A stretch of DNA of 17,653 nucleotides, taken from contig CBFHQL010000028.1 of the NCBI GenBank assembly GCA_965658025.1, forward strand, positions 1 to 17,653, read 5' to 3'. Made by a program: the position numbers and the translations under genes. Within the stretch, counting starts at the first letter, position 1. Every line of letters begins with the position of its first letter. The notes under the pieces were generated by a model that was not told where the DNA came from, searched no databases, and was given only the letters and a program-made list of their open reading frames with translations. This stretch comes from UBA3537 sp965658025. GTDB lineage: Bacteria > Bacteroidota > Bacteroidia > Flavobacteriales > Flavobacteriaceae. Positions 5,520 through 13,491 of this stretch are shown here, one piece after another.

Positions 5520-6833
5520 CTAAGCTTCTATACGTTCAATTTTTGCACCAATGGCTTTTAGGCGCGTATCGATATTTTGATACCCTCTGTCGATTTGTTC
5601 AATATTGTGAATAATAGAAGTTCCTTTTGCCGATAAAGCAGCAATTAATAAAGAAATACCTGCTCTGATATCTGGAGAAGTCATTGTTGTTGCTTTTAAT
5701 TGTGACTTAAAATCATGGCCAATAACCGATGCTCTGTGGGGATCACACAAAATAACTTTGGCGCCCATATCGATGAGTTTATCCACGAAAAACAATCGAC
5801 TTTCAAACATTTTTTGATGAATAAGCACACTACCTCGAGCTTGGGTCGCAATAACTAAAATAATACTTAGAAGGTCTGGTGTAAAGCCAGGCCAAGGCGC
5901 ATCTGATATAGTTAAAATAGAACCATCAATAAAATTTTGAACTTCATAACCTTCCTTATGAGCAGGGATAAAAATATCATCTTCTTTGCGTTCTATGGTG
6001 ATGCCCAATTTCCTAAATACATTTGGAATAATACCCAAATCATCCCAACTTACATTTTTAATGGTCAACTCACTACGCGTCATGGCGGCTAATCCAATCC
6101 AACTGCCAATTTCTATCATATCAGGTAACATGGTATGTTCTGTACCCCCCAATGATTCTACGCCTTCAATGGTGAGCAAATTAGAGCCAATACCACTAAT
6201 TTTCGCCCCCATTCTGTTGAGCATTTTACAAAGTTGTTGCAAATAGGGTTCACAAGCGGCATTGTAAATTGTGGTAGTGCCTTTGGCCATCACTGCTGCC
6301 ATCACAATATTGGCTGTACCAGTTACCGATGCTTCATCCAAAAGCATGTATGTGCCTTGAAGTTGATCGGCTTCAACACCATAAAAATAATCTTCTTTAT
6401 TGTATCTAAATTTTGCACCTAACTTAATGAATCCTTCAAAATGCGTATCCAAACGTCTACGCCCAATTTTATCACCACCTGGTTTAGGTATATATCCTTT
6501 ACCAAAACGCGTAAGCATAGGGCCTACAATCATAATAGAACCTCTAAGCCCTGCTCCATCAACTTTGAATTCTGCTGATTCCAGGTACTCCAGATTTAAA
6601 GCATCGGCTTGAAAAGTATATGTACTTTCTGATAATTGCGCGACACGTACACCGAGTTTTTCCAACAAACGAATCAATTTGTTTACATCAATGATGTTTG
6701 GAATGTTATGAATAGTAACTTGCTCTGGGGTTAATAAAACCGCACATAAAATCTGTAGCGCTTCGTTTTTTGCTCCTTGCGGTTGGATTGATCCTTTGAG
6801 TTGATGGCCGCCTTCGATTTTAAATGACTTCAA
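5520..6833 (-). CDS. murA: UDP-N-acetylglucosamine 1-carboxyvinyltransferase, Asp active-site form
   Basis: It transfers enolpyruvate from PEP to UDP-GlcNAc, the first committed step of peptidoglycan synthesis, in the cytoplasm. At 437 residues it has standard length. Lys22 and Asn23 (GAKNEAL) and the PWPGFTPDLLS loop carrying the catalytic Asp are present. The residue matching E. coli Cys115 is Asp121 (PGGDKIGRRRLD; codon GAT read on the minus strand from 6471-6473). Cys-to-Asp at this site is the established cause of fosfomycin insensitivity in mycobacterial and chlamydial MurA, so the same is expected here. The gene follows the DUF4290 gene by 46 bases on the same strand and is probably co-transcribed with it. 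It converges on the photolyase with only 15 bases between the stops. Confidence 0.97.
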   Translation of the reverse strand: MKSFKIEGGHQLKGSIQPQGAKNEALQILCAVLLTPEQVTIHNIPNIIDVNKLIRLLEKLGVRVAQLSESTYTFQADALNLEYLESAEFKVDGAGLRGSIMIVGPMLTRFGKGYIPKPGGDKIGRRRLDTHFEGFIKLGAKFRYNKEDYFYGVEADQLQGTYMLLDEASVTGTANIVMAAVMAKGTTTIYNAACEPYLQQLCKMLNRMGAKISGIGSNLLTIEGVESLGGTEHTMLPDMIEIGSWIGLAAMTRSELTIKNVSWDDLGIIPNVFRKLGITIERKEDDIFIPAHKEGYEVQNFIDGSILTISDAPWPGFTPDLLSIILVIATQARGSVLIHQKMFESRLFFVDKLIDMGAKVILCDPHRASVIGHDFKSQLKATTMTSPDIRAGISLLIAALSAKGTSIIHNIEQIDRGYQNIDTRLKAIGAKIERIEA

Positions 6834-6879
6834 TTGATGGGATTTTGGTTAGTTAGTGGATAATTTTAAAACTGTTTTT

Positions 6880-7530
6880 TTAGTAACGCTTTCGATTACG
6901 GTTATTTTTTTTCGATTTATTCGATTTTTTGTAGTTGTTCGTTTTGCGTTGCATTTTGATAAGCACTGCAGAATCGGCAAGCTTTTCTTCCGTTTTTCTT
7001 ATATCGATAGCACCATTTGATAATTCAAAAAGATGGTTTAAAATCACAATATCTTCTACGGTATCTTTATTCCAATTTAAGAATGATTTTTTCATGTGGT
7101 TTGCAATGGTGATAATCAATGCATTTTTCATTTCTCCATCTTCCCAAGAGGATGCGACATCAATCATCGTTTTGATGTTGTTGCCATAAAAACGATACTT
7201 AGGGTAGTTTTGTGGATAATGCAACGGATCTGGTTTGGTGTTCAAAATTTCTTGAGAAGGTTTCTCAAAAGGAGAATCTGCATCTAATTTGAATCCAGAC
7301 ATAATAAAAAGTTGATCCCACAGTTTGTGCTGAAAATCTGGAACATCACGCAAATGGGGTTGCATGTTTCCCATAACAGAAATAATGGCTTTTGCCAGTC
7401 TGTTGCGCTCTTCTTTAGATTCTTGAGCGACTGCATGGTTGATCATTTTTTGAATATGACGCCCATATTCCGGAATAATCAAATGTTCGCGTTCTGTATT
7501 ATATTCAAGTTGGTCTGTTAAAGCTGTCAT
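6880..7530 (-). CDS. DUF4290 family protein
   Basis: A 216-residue protein with the features of DUF4290, a family largely restricted to Bacteroidota and frequently encoded next to murA. The start LTDQLEYNTEREHLIIPEYG and the segment YPQNYPKYRFYG in the middle are characteristic. It is soluble and mainly helical, and ends with about 25 residues rich in Lys, Arg and Asn, possibly disordered and able to bind nucleic acid or anionic surfaces. A TACTTTG element at 7556-7562 (minus strand), one base short of the -7 consensus, lies ~26 bases upstream of the ATG. Function is unknown; conserved linkage to murA hints at the cell envelope, but nothing in the sequence proves it. Confidence 0.93.
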   Translation of the reverse strand: MTALTDQLEYNTEREHLIIPEYGRHIQKMINHAVAQESKEERNRLAKAIISVMGNMQPHLRDVPDFQHKLWDQLFIMSGFKLDADSPFEKPSQEILNTKPDPLHYPQNYPKYRFYGNNIKTMIDVASSWEDGEMKNALIITIANHMKKSFLNWNKDTVEDIVILNHLFELSNGAIDIRKTEEKLADSAVLIKMQRKTNNYKKSNKSKKNNRNRKRY

Positions 7531-7601
7531 TCGATGTGTTTACATTATTGGATTGCAAAGTACAAAAATTAAACAAAAAATTTAAAAATCTGCGAAAAGG
7601 A

Positions 7602-7895
7602 TTACAGTGAAATCACACCTTCTACTTCACGACTAATCTGCTGATATTTTTCAATCACTTTTTCGGGGTTATCCATAACTACATTGATTGAAACACTCAC
7701 ATAAGTACCTTTTTTTGATGCTGTACTATGGATTACAGCCCCCATATTATCGAAAACTGATTCAATTTTATCAATTTTGTTCTGATCAGAAGTTACAATA
7801 AATTTAAAAAGATAGGCCGAAGGCCAAGAGGAAGTCTCGTAAAGTTGCGCTTTGAGCTTACTGTAAAATTCTTCAGAATTGTTTTGAGTTTGCAT
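7602..7895 (-). CDS. DUF493 family protein (YbeD-like)
   Basis: A 97-residue alpha/beta protein of the DUF493/YbeD family, which has a ferredoxin-like fold resembling ACT-type regulatory domains; its biological role is unsettled. Typical features are YLFKFIVTSD, a helix, then KGTYVSVSINVVMDNPEKVIEKYQQI and a hydrophobic end (GVISL). The frame is open to an ATG at 7931, but the ATG at 7895 (MQTQNNSEEFYSKL) is preferred because an exact TATATTTG promoter element (7913-7920) lies between the two, so the upstream ATG would not be on the transcript. Its stop is 71 bases from the DUF4290 ATG, so it may share a transcript with DUF4290 and murA. Confidence 0.92.
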   Translation of the reverse strand: MQTQNNSEEFYSKLKAQLYETSSWPSAYLFKFIVTSDQNKIDKIESVFDNMGAVIHSTASKKGTYVSVSINVVMDNPEKVIEKYQQISREVEGVISL

Positions 7896-7912
7896 TTTTA
7901 TACGTTGTGGTG

Positions 7913-7920
7913 CAAATATA
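7913..7920 (-). promoter_or_regulatory. Promoter -7 element for the DUF493 gene
   Basis: The minus strand reads TATATTTG, an exact match to the Bacteroidota TAnnTTTG element; no clear -33 TTTG is visible at the matching distance in the AT-rich sequence beyond. Transcription would start near 7906, about 10 bases before the ATG at 7895. This decides the start choice for DUF493. Confidence 0.6.
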
Positions 7921-7984
7921 CACGAACTCATATTTTTTATTTAACTTTTAAATCACGAATTTTACAGAATTAAGACACAACAGA

Positions 7985-8518
7985 TTGAAGCCAAAAAAAA
8001 TTGTACTCATTGGAGGGCCAGCCACTGGAAAAACAACTTTAATTGATGCGCTAAAAGCAAACGGACATCATTGTTTTGAAGAAATCTCTAGACAAGTAAC
8101 TATAGATGCTCAAAAAAATGGAGTAAAACAGCTGTTTTTAGAAGACCCAATATGGTTTAGTAAACAACTGCTGGACAAACGTGTGGAACAATTTTTAACT
8201 GCTGAAAAATCAAATGAATCTGTGGTGTTTTTTGATCGTGGACTTCCGGACATCGTTGCCTATTTGGAGTACATCAAATCTGACTATAGTCAAGAGTTTA
8301 TTTCAGCATGTGAAACTCATAAATACGATCAAGTATTTATACTTCCGCCATGGAAAGCTATTCATCAAACCGACAATGAACGCTACGAATCATTTGAGCA
8401 ATTATTAGAAATTCACGAATTTCTCAAAACATGGTATATCCATTTCGGGTATAATTTAATTGAAGTAAAACATGGTTCTGTTGAAGACCGTATGGCGTTC
8501 ATCCTGAATTCAATATAA
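7985..8518 (+). CDS. P-loop NTPase (AAA_28-type predicted ATPase)
   Basis: A 177-residue protein with a Walker A motif GGPATGKTT (residues 9-17) right at the N-terminus and an acidic strand VVFFDRGLPDIVAYL (~78-92) where the Walker B and lid of NadR- or kinase-like P-loop proteins lie. The pattern fits the small predicted ATPases of the AAA_28 group, related to nucleotide/nicotinamide kinases, but the substrate is unknown. No ATG exists near the start; TTG at 7985 is the likely start, six residues before the first strand. It ends six bases before recQ and is probably co-transcribed with it. No promoter consensus was found in 7932-7984. Confidence 0.85.
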   Translation: MKPKKIVLIGGPATGKTTLIDALKANGHHCFEEISRQVTIDAQKNGVKQLFLEDPIWFSKQLLDKRVEQFLTAEKSNESVVFFDRGLPDIVAYLEYIKSDYSQEFISACETHKYDQVFILPPWKAIHQTDNERYESFEQLLEIHEFLKTWYIHFGYNLIEVKHGSVEDRMAFILNSI

Positions 8519-8524
8519 TACTGC

Positions 8525-10429
8525 ATGAGCTTGCCGCTTCAAATATTAGAACGTTACTGGAAACATACCAAGTTCAGACCATATCAGCAGGAAATCATCG
8601 AAACTGTTTTGAACCATCAAGATTGTATCGTATTGCTTCCTACAGGTGGTGGAAAATCGATTTGTTTTCAGATTCCTGCGCTTATAAATGATGGAATTTG
8701 TGTTGTGATTTCTCCATTAATCGCTTTGATGCAAGATCAAGTGCAAACACTTACGGACAAAGGAATTAAAGCCATTGCACTTACAAACTTGAATTATTCA
8801 AAAGATTTGGAACGCATATTAGACAATTGCACCTATGGTGATTATAAATTTTTGTACCTCTCCCCAGAACGTCTTCAAAACAAATTGGTTCAAGAACGCC
8901 TTAAATTAATGAATGTACGTTTGATTGCCGTGGATGAAGCGCATTGTATAAGCCAGTGGGGGCACGATTTTAGACCTGCTTATAGAACGATAAATATATT
9001 GCGCACTTTATGCCCTAATGCAACGACCATTGCACTTACGGCAACCGCCACAAATCAGGTGTTAAAAGACATAGAAGAGCAATTAAGTCTACAACAACCT
9101 AAACGCTTCAAAGATTCTTTTTTTAGAAAAAATTTAACCTATAAAACTGTTCATTTTGAGGATAAAAATTTTAAAATTAAATCACTTTTAAAAGCCAATA
9201 AAGATAGTGCTTTAGTATATGTAGGCAGTAGAATTGCTGCACAGCAAATGGCTAAAATGCTCAATGAAAATGGATGTCCTAGTGGGTTTTACCACGGAGG
9301 ATTGAGCAATAAAGAGAAAGACCATCAATACAGACAGTGGATGGACAACAACACTAAAGTTATGGTGGCCACCAACGCTTTTGGTATGGGCATCGACAAA
9401 GCGGATGTTTCAACAGTGATCCACACACACATTCCTGAGAGTTTAGAGCACTATTTTCAAGAAGCTGGAAGAGCGGGACGAAATCAAAAACCGGCTCAAG
9501 CTGTACTGCTTGTTGGTCCTAATGATATTCAAAGCACCAAAAGTTGGTACATCAACCAAATTCCAGATGTTGCTTTTTTGAAACTGATATATAAGAAGTT
9601 GTGTACCTATTTTCAGATTGCATATGGTGAATTAAGCGAGGAAAAACATGGTTTCAATTTTAATTCATTTTGTCATTTGTATGCATTACCAAAACGAAAA
9701 ACATATAATGGATTGAAAGTATTGGAACGGCATGGGCTTATTGTGTTTGAAGAATATTTTAAAAAAAAGGCAAGTATTATTGTTTTAGTTACGCATAAAA
9801 CACTTTCGGCATCTTTAGCGCACGACGATCAACTGCGCCTGATTGTAACTACAATTCTAAGAACATACGAAGGGATTCATAACCAAGAAACTGCTATTGA
9901 TGTAGAAAAAATTGCAAACATATTGAATCTAAAATCCTCAGAAATTATTAGTCACTTAAACACATTGGATGACAAAGAAATTGTAAAATTTAGGAGCACC
10001 AATACTGATGCTCAAATTACATTTGGGCAGCCTAGAGAGGATGATAAAGCTATAAACCGTATTTCCAAAGAGGTAAACACTCAAAATAAAATTAAGCATA
10101 AAAAGATACAGGCAGTGATCGATTACATCGAAAACAATGCTATATGTAAAAGTCAACAACTGCTCTCATACTTTGGGGAAGCCAAATCCAAAGCGTGTGG
10201 AACTTGTAATGTATGTCTAGAAAATAATACACAACCAAGTACCAATTTTAAAAAAGAAAATGTAGCTTTGGTGCTCAAAACCCTAGAAACTCAACCCTTA
10301 AATTCAAGAGAGTTATCCTCAAATTTATCACTATCATCAAACGAAATCATTGCAGTGTTGAGCTACCTCTTAGAAGTAGAAAAAATTGAACTTACACAAA
10401 CTAATCAATATCAAATAAAATGTCCATAG
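8525..10429 (+). CDS. recQ: RecQ-family ATP-dependent DNA helicase, with displaced zinc motif
   Basis: A 3'-5' superfamily 2 DNA helicase for recombination and repair. Walker A LLPTGGGKS (residues 37-45), DEAH (137-140), TATAT (172-176), ATNAFGMGIDK (282-292) and motif VI QEAGRAGR (312-319) are intact. The RecQ zinc motif with CGTCNVC and LLSYFGE is present, with ligands Cys541, Cys558, Cys561 and Cys564, but it lies ~220 residues after motif VI. In E. coli RecQ the gap is about 50. The extra ~170 residues (about 345-535) look like winged-helix material, and residues 565-634 look like one more small helical or winged-helix domain. There is no HRDC domain. Total length is 634. Its last 10 bases overlap fmt, indicating coupling. 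Confidence 0.95.
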   Translation: MSLPLQILERYWKHTKFRPYQQEIIETVLNHQDCIVLLPTGGGKSICFQIPALINDGICVVISPLIALMQDQVQTLTDKGIKAIALTNLNYSKDLERILDNCTYGDYKFLYLSPERLQNKLVQERLKLMNVRLIAVDEAHCISQWGHDFRPAYRTINILRTLCPNATTIALTATATNQVLKDIEEQLSLQQPKRFKDSFFRKNLTYKTVHFEDKNFKIKSLLKANKDSALVYVGSRIAAQQMAKMLNENGCPSGFYHGGLSNKEKDHQYRQWMDNNTKVMVATNAFGMGIDKADVSTVIHTHIPESLEHYFQEAGRAGRNQKPAQAVLLVGPNDIQSTKSWYINQIPDVAFLKLIYKKLCTYFQIAYGELSEEKHGFNFNSFCHLYALPKRKTYNGLKVLERHGLIVFEEYFKKKASIIVLVTHKTLSASLAHDDQLRLIVTTILRTYEGIHNQETAIDVEKIANILNLKSSEIISHLNTLDDKEIVKFRSTNTDAQITFGQPREDDKAINRISKEVNTQNKIKHKKIQAVIDYIENNAICKSQQLLSYFGEAKSKACGTCNVCLENNTQPSTNFKKENVALVLKTLETQPLNSRELSSNLSLSSNEIIAVLSYLLEVEKIELTQTNQYQIKCP

Positions 10430-11379
10430 CCAAAAATCAATTACGGATTATTTTCATGGGTACACCAGATTTTGCTGTTCATGTTCTTGATGGATTGGTG
10501 CAACAAAACTACAATATTGTAGGTGTTGTTACAGCACCTGATCGCCCAGCTGGTCGTGGTCAAAAAATAAAACAATCGGCCATAAAAACATATGCTGAAC
10601 TTCATAAATTAAATGTTCTTCAACCTAAAAATTTGAAAGATCCTTTATTTATTACAGAACTTGAAGCGCTTGCACCGGATGTACAAGTTGTTGTTGCTTT
10701 TAGAATGTTACCAAAGGTTGTGTGGCAAATTCCAAAACATGGAACGTTCAATTTACATGCTTCATTGTTGCCACAATATCGGGGAGCAGCGCCCATCAAT
10801 TGGGCCATCATCAATGGAGAAAAAGAAACAGGTGTTAGCACCTTTTTTATTGATGAAAAAATAGACACTGGTGCACTTATTTTTCAAAATAAAATAAACA
10901 TCTCAGCAGATGATACTGCGGGTACACTTCACGACAAATTAATGCATGAAGGTCAGCGTCTTACGCTAAAAACTATTGATGCCCTTTGTCGTGGATCAAT
11001 TAAAACAACGCAACAACCAGAAGTAAAGCCCCTCAAAACTGCATACAAACTCAATAAAGAAAATTGCAAAATTGATTGGTCAAAGTCTGGTGAGCAAATT
11101 CGAAACCACGTTCGCGGATTGAATCCTTATCCTGGTGCTTGGGGGTTGTTAGAAAATGACGAGAATCAATTGAACGTCAAAATTTATGAAGTAGAATTCG
11201 AAAAAACAGATCATAAATTTCCTGTTGGCAAAGTCATTGCTGATAAACATTCCATAAAAATCTGCATCAAAAATGGGGTTATTAATTTAATTCAGTTCAA
11301 ATTTCCCGGAAAAAAACAAATGGATATTAAATCATTTTTAAATGGCTTTTCATTTCATTTGGATGCCAAAATGGTGTAA
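10420..11379 (+). CDS. fmt: Methionyl-tRNA formyltransferase
   Basis: It formylates Met on initiator tRNA using 10-formyl-tetrahydrofolate, in the cytoplasm. The 319-residue length is normal. Motifs: IIFMGTPDFAV (residues 9-19), APDRPAGRGQ (39-48), and the catalytic segment NLHASLLPQYRGAAPINWA (113-131, with Asn, His and the SLLP loop), then DTGALI with the catalytic Asp, and the C-terminal tRNA-binding domain from about 205. The ATG at 10420 lies inside recQ, 10 bases before its stop. A later start at Met14 would remove the first strand, so the overlapping start is correct. Adjacent functions (helicase and translation initiation) are unrelated, so the link is probably just shared transcription. 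Confidence 0.96.
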   Translation: MSIAKNQLRIIFMGTPDFAVHVLDGLVQQNYNIVGVVTAPDRPAGRGQKIKQSAIKTYAELHKLNVLQPKNLKDPLFITELEALAPDVQVVVAFRMLPKVVWQIPKHGTFNLHASLLPQYRGAAPINWAIINGEKETGVSTFFIDEKIDTGALIFQNKINISADDTAGTLHDKLMHEGQRLTLKTIDALCRGSIKTTQQPEVKPLKTAYKLNKENCKIDWSKSGEQIRNHVRGLNPYPGAWGLLENDENQLNVKIYEVEFEKTDHKFPVGKVIADKHSIKICIKNGVINLIQFKFPGKKQMDIKSFLNGFSFHLDAKMV

Positions 11380-11455
11380 AAAATGGTTTTAATGTATCGA
11401 AAAGTGAAATTAAATCGGTACATTTAGTTGAGCAAATACAAATTTTGACTCAATC

Positions 11456-12007
11456 ATGACCATAAAAAAAGGCAAAATATTAATTGCAGAACCTTCGATT
11501 ATTGGAGATATATCCTTCAATAGATCTATCATTCTATTGGCTGATCACAACAATGAGGGTTCTATTGGTTTTATTTTGAATAAACCTTTAGACTATAGTC
11601 TTGGCGATCTTATCCCTGAAATTGAATCCAACTTTCCGATTTACAATGGTGGCCCAGTACAACAAGATAATTTATATTTTATTCACAAGGTTGCCGAGCT
11701 TATTTCGGATAGTATAGAAATTTCTGAGGGCTTATACTGGAGTGGCAACTTTGAGCAAGTTTCAAAATTGGTTTCAGAACAAAAAATTAATGAAAATGAT
11801 ATCCGTTTCTTTTTGGGATATTCAGGTTGGGATGCCAATCAATTGAGTTCTGAATTGAATTCTAATACATGGATCCTTTCAGAAAACACACACCACAACA
11901 ACATTATTCAAGTGGTGGATGATACATTTTGGAAAAACAAAATGGTGGCTCTTGGTGGCGAATACAGTATATGGTCTAATGCCCCTGAGCATCCCTCCTA
12001 TAACTAG
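11456..12007 (+). CDS. YqgE/AlgH family protein (UPF0301)
   Basis: A 183-residue soluble protein of the YqgE/AlgH family. Recognised by GKILIAEPSIIGDISFNRSIILL at the start (residues 6-28), GSIGFILNKPL (35-45), YNGGPVQQDNLYFIH (63-77) and RFFLGYSGWDANQL (117-130). The family has a compact alpha/beta fold of uncertain function; AlgH was linked to alginate regulation in Pseudomonas, which need not apply here. It follows fmt by 76 bases, where TACATTTA (11419-11426) is one base off a -7 element, so it may have its own weak promoter. It converges on the aminotransferase gene and the two stop codons overlap at 12004-12007. Confidence 0.94.
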   Translation: MTIKKGKILIAEPSIIGDISFNRSIILLADHNNEGSIGFILNKPLDYSLGDLIPEIESNFPIYNGGPVQQDNLYFIHKVAELISDSIEISEGLYWSGNFEQVSKLVSEQKINENDIRFFLGYSGWDANQLSSELNSNTWILSENTHHNNIIQVVDDTFWKNKMVALGGEYSIWSNAPEHPSYN

Positions 12008-12855
12008 CCCAAACGAAGCTTAGTATTGAGTAACTTCAAGAGCGCTTTAGACGTTACAGAAATAAATTCCTTTTTTCTGAATTTTGTCACTGGAACAATA
12101 CCTTGAATCACATTCGTAATGAAAATTTCATCTGACTTTTGAAGTTCAAAAGGCGAAACTGAAGCTTCAATTAAATCATAATCAGGAGATTTTGTGATAA
12201 TTTCTATCAATTGCTCACGAACGATACCTTTCAGACATCCATCGGCTAAAGGAGGTGTTTTGATGCTGTTTCCTTGTACAAGAAATACATTGCCATTGAG
12301 GGCTTCTATGATGCTTTTATTGGTATTCAGCAACAAACAATTGTCATACTTATTTTCTTTGGCATAAATACTTCCCACTACATTCACTGCTTTATTATTA
12401 GTTTTTAAAGTTGAAAGCAAATTAGGTGCTACTGGGTAGTCTTTGAATAGCTCTATTTCATAATGGGCATCAGAAATTTGATAAAGATCAGACTCAAGCT
12501 CAGAAACTGTAATGATATACGAAACATCATTTGAATCGGGGGTGTAATACCCGCCAGTATTTCTAAAAACTGTAAGTTTTACTCTATTCGAAATAGACTT
12601 TGAAGGCAATGATGACACTAAATTCTGTATCTGAGTTTCCAAAAATTCTGGAGTGAAGTTCATAGGAATTTCCATGCGTAAAATCCGCATAGAGGCCATC
12701 AGACGAAAATAATGTGCTTCCCAAAAAACAGGTTTATTATTGTTGACCTTTATGGTTTCGAAGACAGCATCTCCGTAGGCAAAACCTCTATTATTTATGG
12801 ATAATTTAGCTTCAGAACCTTCGAAAATTGTCCCGTTGATATTGATCATAAGCAT
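12004..12855 (-). CDS. Class IV (fold type IV) PLP-dependent aminotransferase / aminodeoxychorismate lyase-like
   Basis: A PLP enzyme of the family containing branched-chain aminotransferases, D-amino-acid aminotransferases and aminodeoxychorismate lyase (PabC). Visible: ININGTIFEG and INNRGFAYGDAVFETIKV (residues 20-37), the PLP lysine Lys151 in LSTLKTNN, Glu184 in IIEALNGNVFLV (182-193), and PPLADGCLKGIVR (201-213) binding the cofactor phosphate. Length 283 suits this group, but the reaction cannot be fixed: a PabC role in folate synthesis or a branched-chain/D-amino acid role are both possible. The ATG at 12855 is given; Met3 (12849) is an equally good start, more typical of the family. 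An exact -7 element lies 16-23 bases upstream. Confidence 0.93.
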   Translation of the reverse strand: MLMININGTIFEGSEAKLSINNRGFAYGDAVFETIKVNNNKPVFWEAHYFRLMASMRILRMEIPMNFTPEFLETQIQNLVSSLPSKSISNRVKLTVFRNTGGYYTPDSNDVSYIITVSELESDLYQISDAHYEIELFKDYPVAPNLLSTLKTNNKAVNVVGSIYAKENKYDNCLLLNTNKSIIEALNGNVFLVQGNSIKTPPLADGCLKGIVREQLIEIITKSPDYDLIEASVSPFELQKSDEIFITNVIQGIVPVTKFRKKEFISVTSKALLKLLNTKLRLG

Positions 12856-12870
12856 TCAAAAAAGTTGATG

Positions 12871-12878
12871 CAAATATA
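12871..12878 (-). promoter_or_regulatory. Promoter -7 element for the aminotransferase gene
   Basis: The minus strand reads TATATTTG, an exact TAnnTTTG match, in the 42-base gap after the START-like gene. The -33 region, which would fall in the end of that gene, is not convincing. Transcription would begin near 12864, leaving a leader of about 10-16 bases. It gives the aminotransferase its own promoter in addition to possible read-through. Confidence 0.55.
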
Positions 12879-12897
12879 CGCTAAAATATGTTTTGAT

Positions 12898-13284
12898 TTA
12901 GCGCGACCCTAGAACTTGTTTTAAACTAGATATTTGATTTTCCCACAACATTTTGGCTTCCTCTTCTTCATCATCATCAGAAAAATCTGTAACAATTAAA
13001 GACACATCTTTTGTAATGCCGTCGACTTGGATGCGAAGTTCAAAATAACAATTATCATCATCGTTTTCAAGCCATTTAAACTTGATGCGCTCTGGACTTT
13101 TCTTTGTCACTAATTTCGCTTGTTCTTCAGAATCATCCCAAATGAAAGTGAACAACTCTCCTCTGGAATTTACATTATCAGCAAACCATTCGGAAAGTCC
13201 TGATGGCGTAGATATATAGTTGTATAATAGTTGCGGTGAAGCTTGTATTGGAAATTCCAGCTCGAATTTTACTTTGGTACTCAT
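12898..13284 (-). CDS. START-like (SRPBCC/AHSA1-type) domain protein
   Basis: A 128-residue single-domain protein with a helix-grip fold: KFELEFPIQASPQLLYNYISTPSGLSEWFAD (residues 5-35) is the typical SRPBCC/AHSA1 start, with the small-helix residues SGLSEWF, then strands (FTFIWDD, IKFKWLE, CYFELRI), and a C-terminal helix after a strikingly acidic turn, SDDDEEEEAK (~101-110). A ligand is not known. It is distinct in sequence from the SRPBCC protein at 3739-4206. In Flavobacteriaceae a START-like protein of this kind is commonly found near yqgE and this aminotransferase. A TATATTGG, one base off the -7 consensus, lies ~20-30 bases upstream of the start. Confidence 0.9.
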   Translation of the reverse strand: MSTKVKFELEFPIQASPQLLYNYISTPSGLSEWFADNVNSRGELFTFIWDDSEEQAKLVTKKSPERIKFKWLENDDDNCYFELRIQVDGITKDVSLIVTDFSDDDEEEEAKMLWENQISSLKQVLGSR

Positions 13285-13365
13285 GGTTGTTGTAATTAGA
13301 TTTCCAATATATACATTAATTTGTTAGTTTTAAAAGAAAAAAAAATATTTTTTAGGAAGCATTTT

Positions 13366-13397
13366 TTTGAAAGCCCACTAATTTGTTTCTATATTTG
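13366..13397 (+). promoter_or_regulatory. Promoter of the tRNA-Met gene
   Basis: TTTG at 13366-13369 and TATATTTG at 13390-13397 are separated by 20 bases, a complete Bacteroidota -33/-7 promoter and the best in the window. Transcription would start near 13404, about 8 bases before the mature tRNA 5' end. Confidence 0.8.
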
Positions 13398-13411
13398 CAG
13401 CCATCATTTAT

Positions 13412-13485
13412 GGCGTGGTAGCTCAGTTGGTTAGAGCGTCGGATTCATAACCCGGAGGTCGGGAGTTCAAATCTCCCCCACGCTA
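13412..13485 (+). tRNA. tRNA-Met (anticodon CAU)
   Basis: A 74-base cloverleaf without encoded CCA. Acceptor GGCGTGG (13412-13418) pairs with CCACGCT (13478-13484), with a G-U pair at 1:72; discriminator A13485. D-stem GCTC/GAGC, anticodon CAT at 13446-13448, T-stem GGGAG/CTCCC with loop TTCAAAT. The anticodon stem has a U-G pair at 27:43 and an A-C mismatch at 31:39. It lacks the three G-C pairs of initiators and the 1:72 mismatch C-A, so the elongator is more likely. A CAU anticodon could also belong to a lysidine-modified tRNA-Ile2, which sequence reading cannot exclude. It has its own promoter and terminator. Confidence 0.95.
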
Positions 13486-13491
13486 CTTTTA

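Noticed and set aside
5986..6612. Three overlapping plus-strand frames antisense to murA
   Set aside because: They are antisense shadows of the intact murA, overlap each other, and have no recognisable domain or start context.
6935..7521. Three plus-strand frames opposite DUF4290
   Set aside because: Shadows of a conserved gene on the other strand, with no domains.
7896..7931. Longer start of DUF493 at 7931
   Set aside because: An exact TATATTTG promoter element lies between this ATG and the family-like start at 7895.
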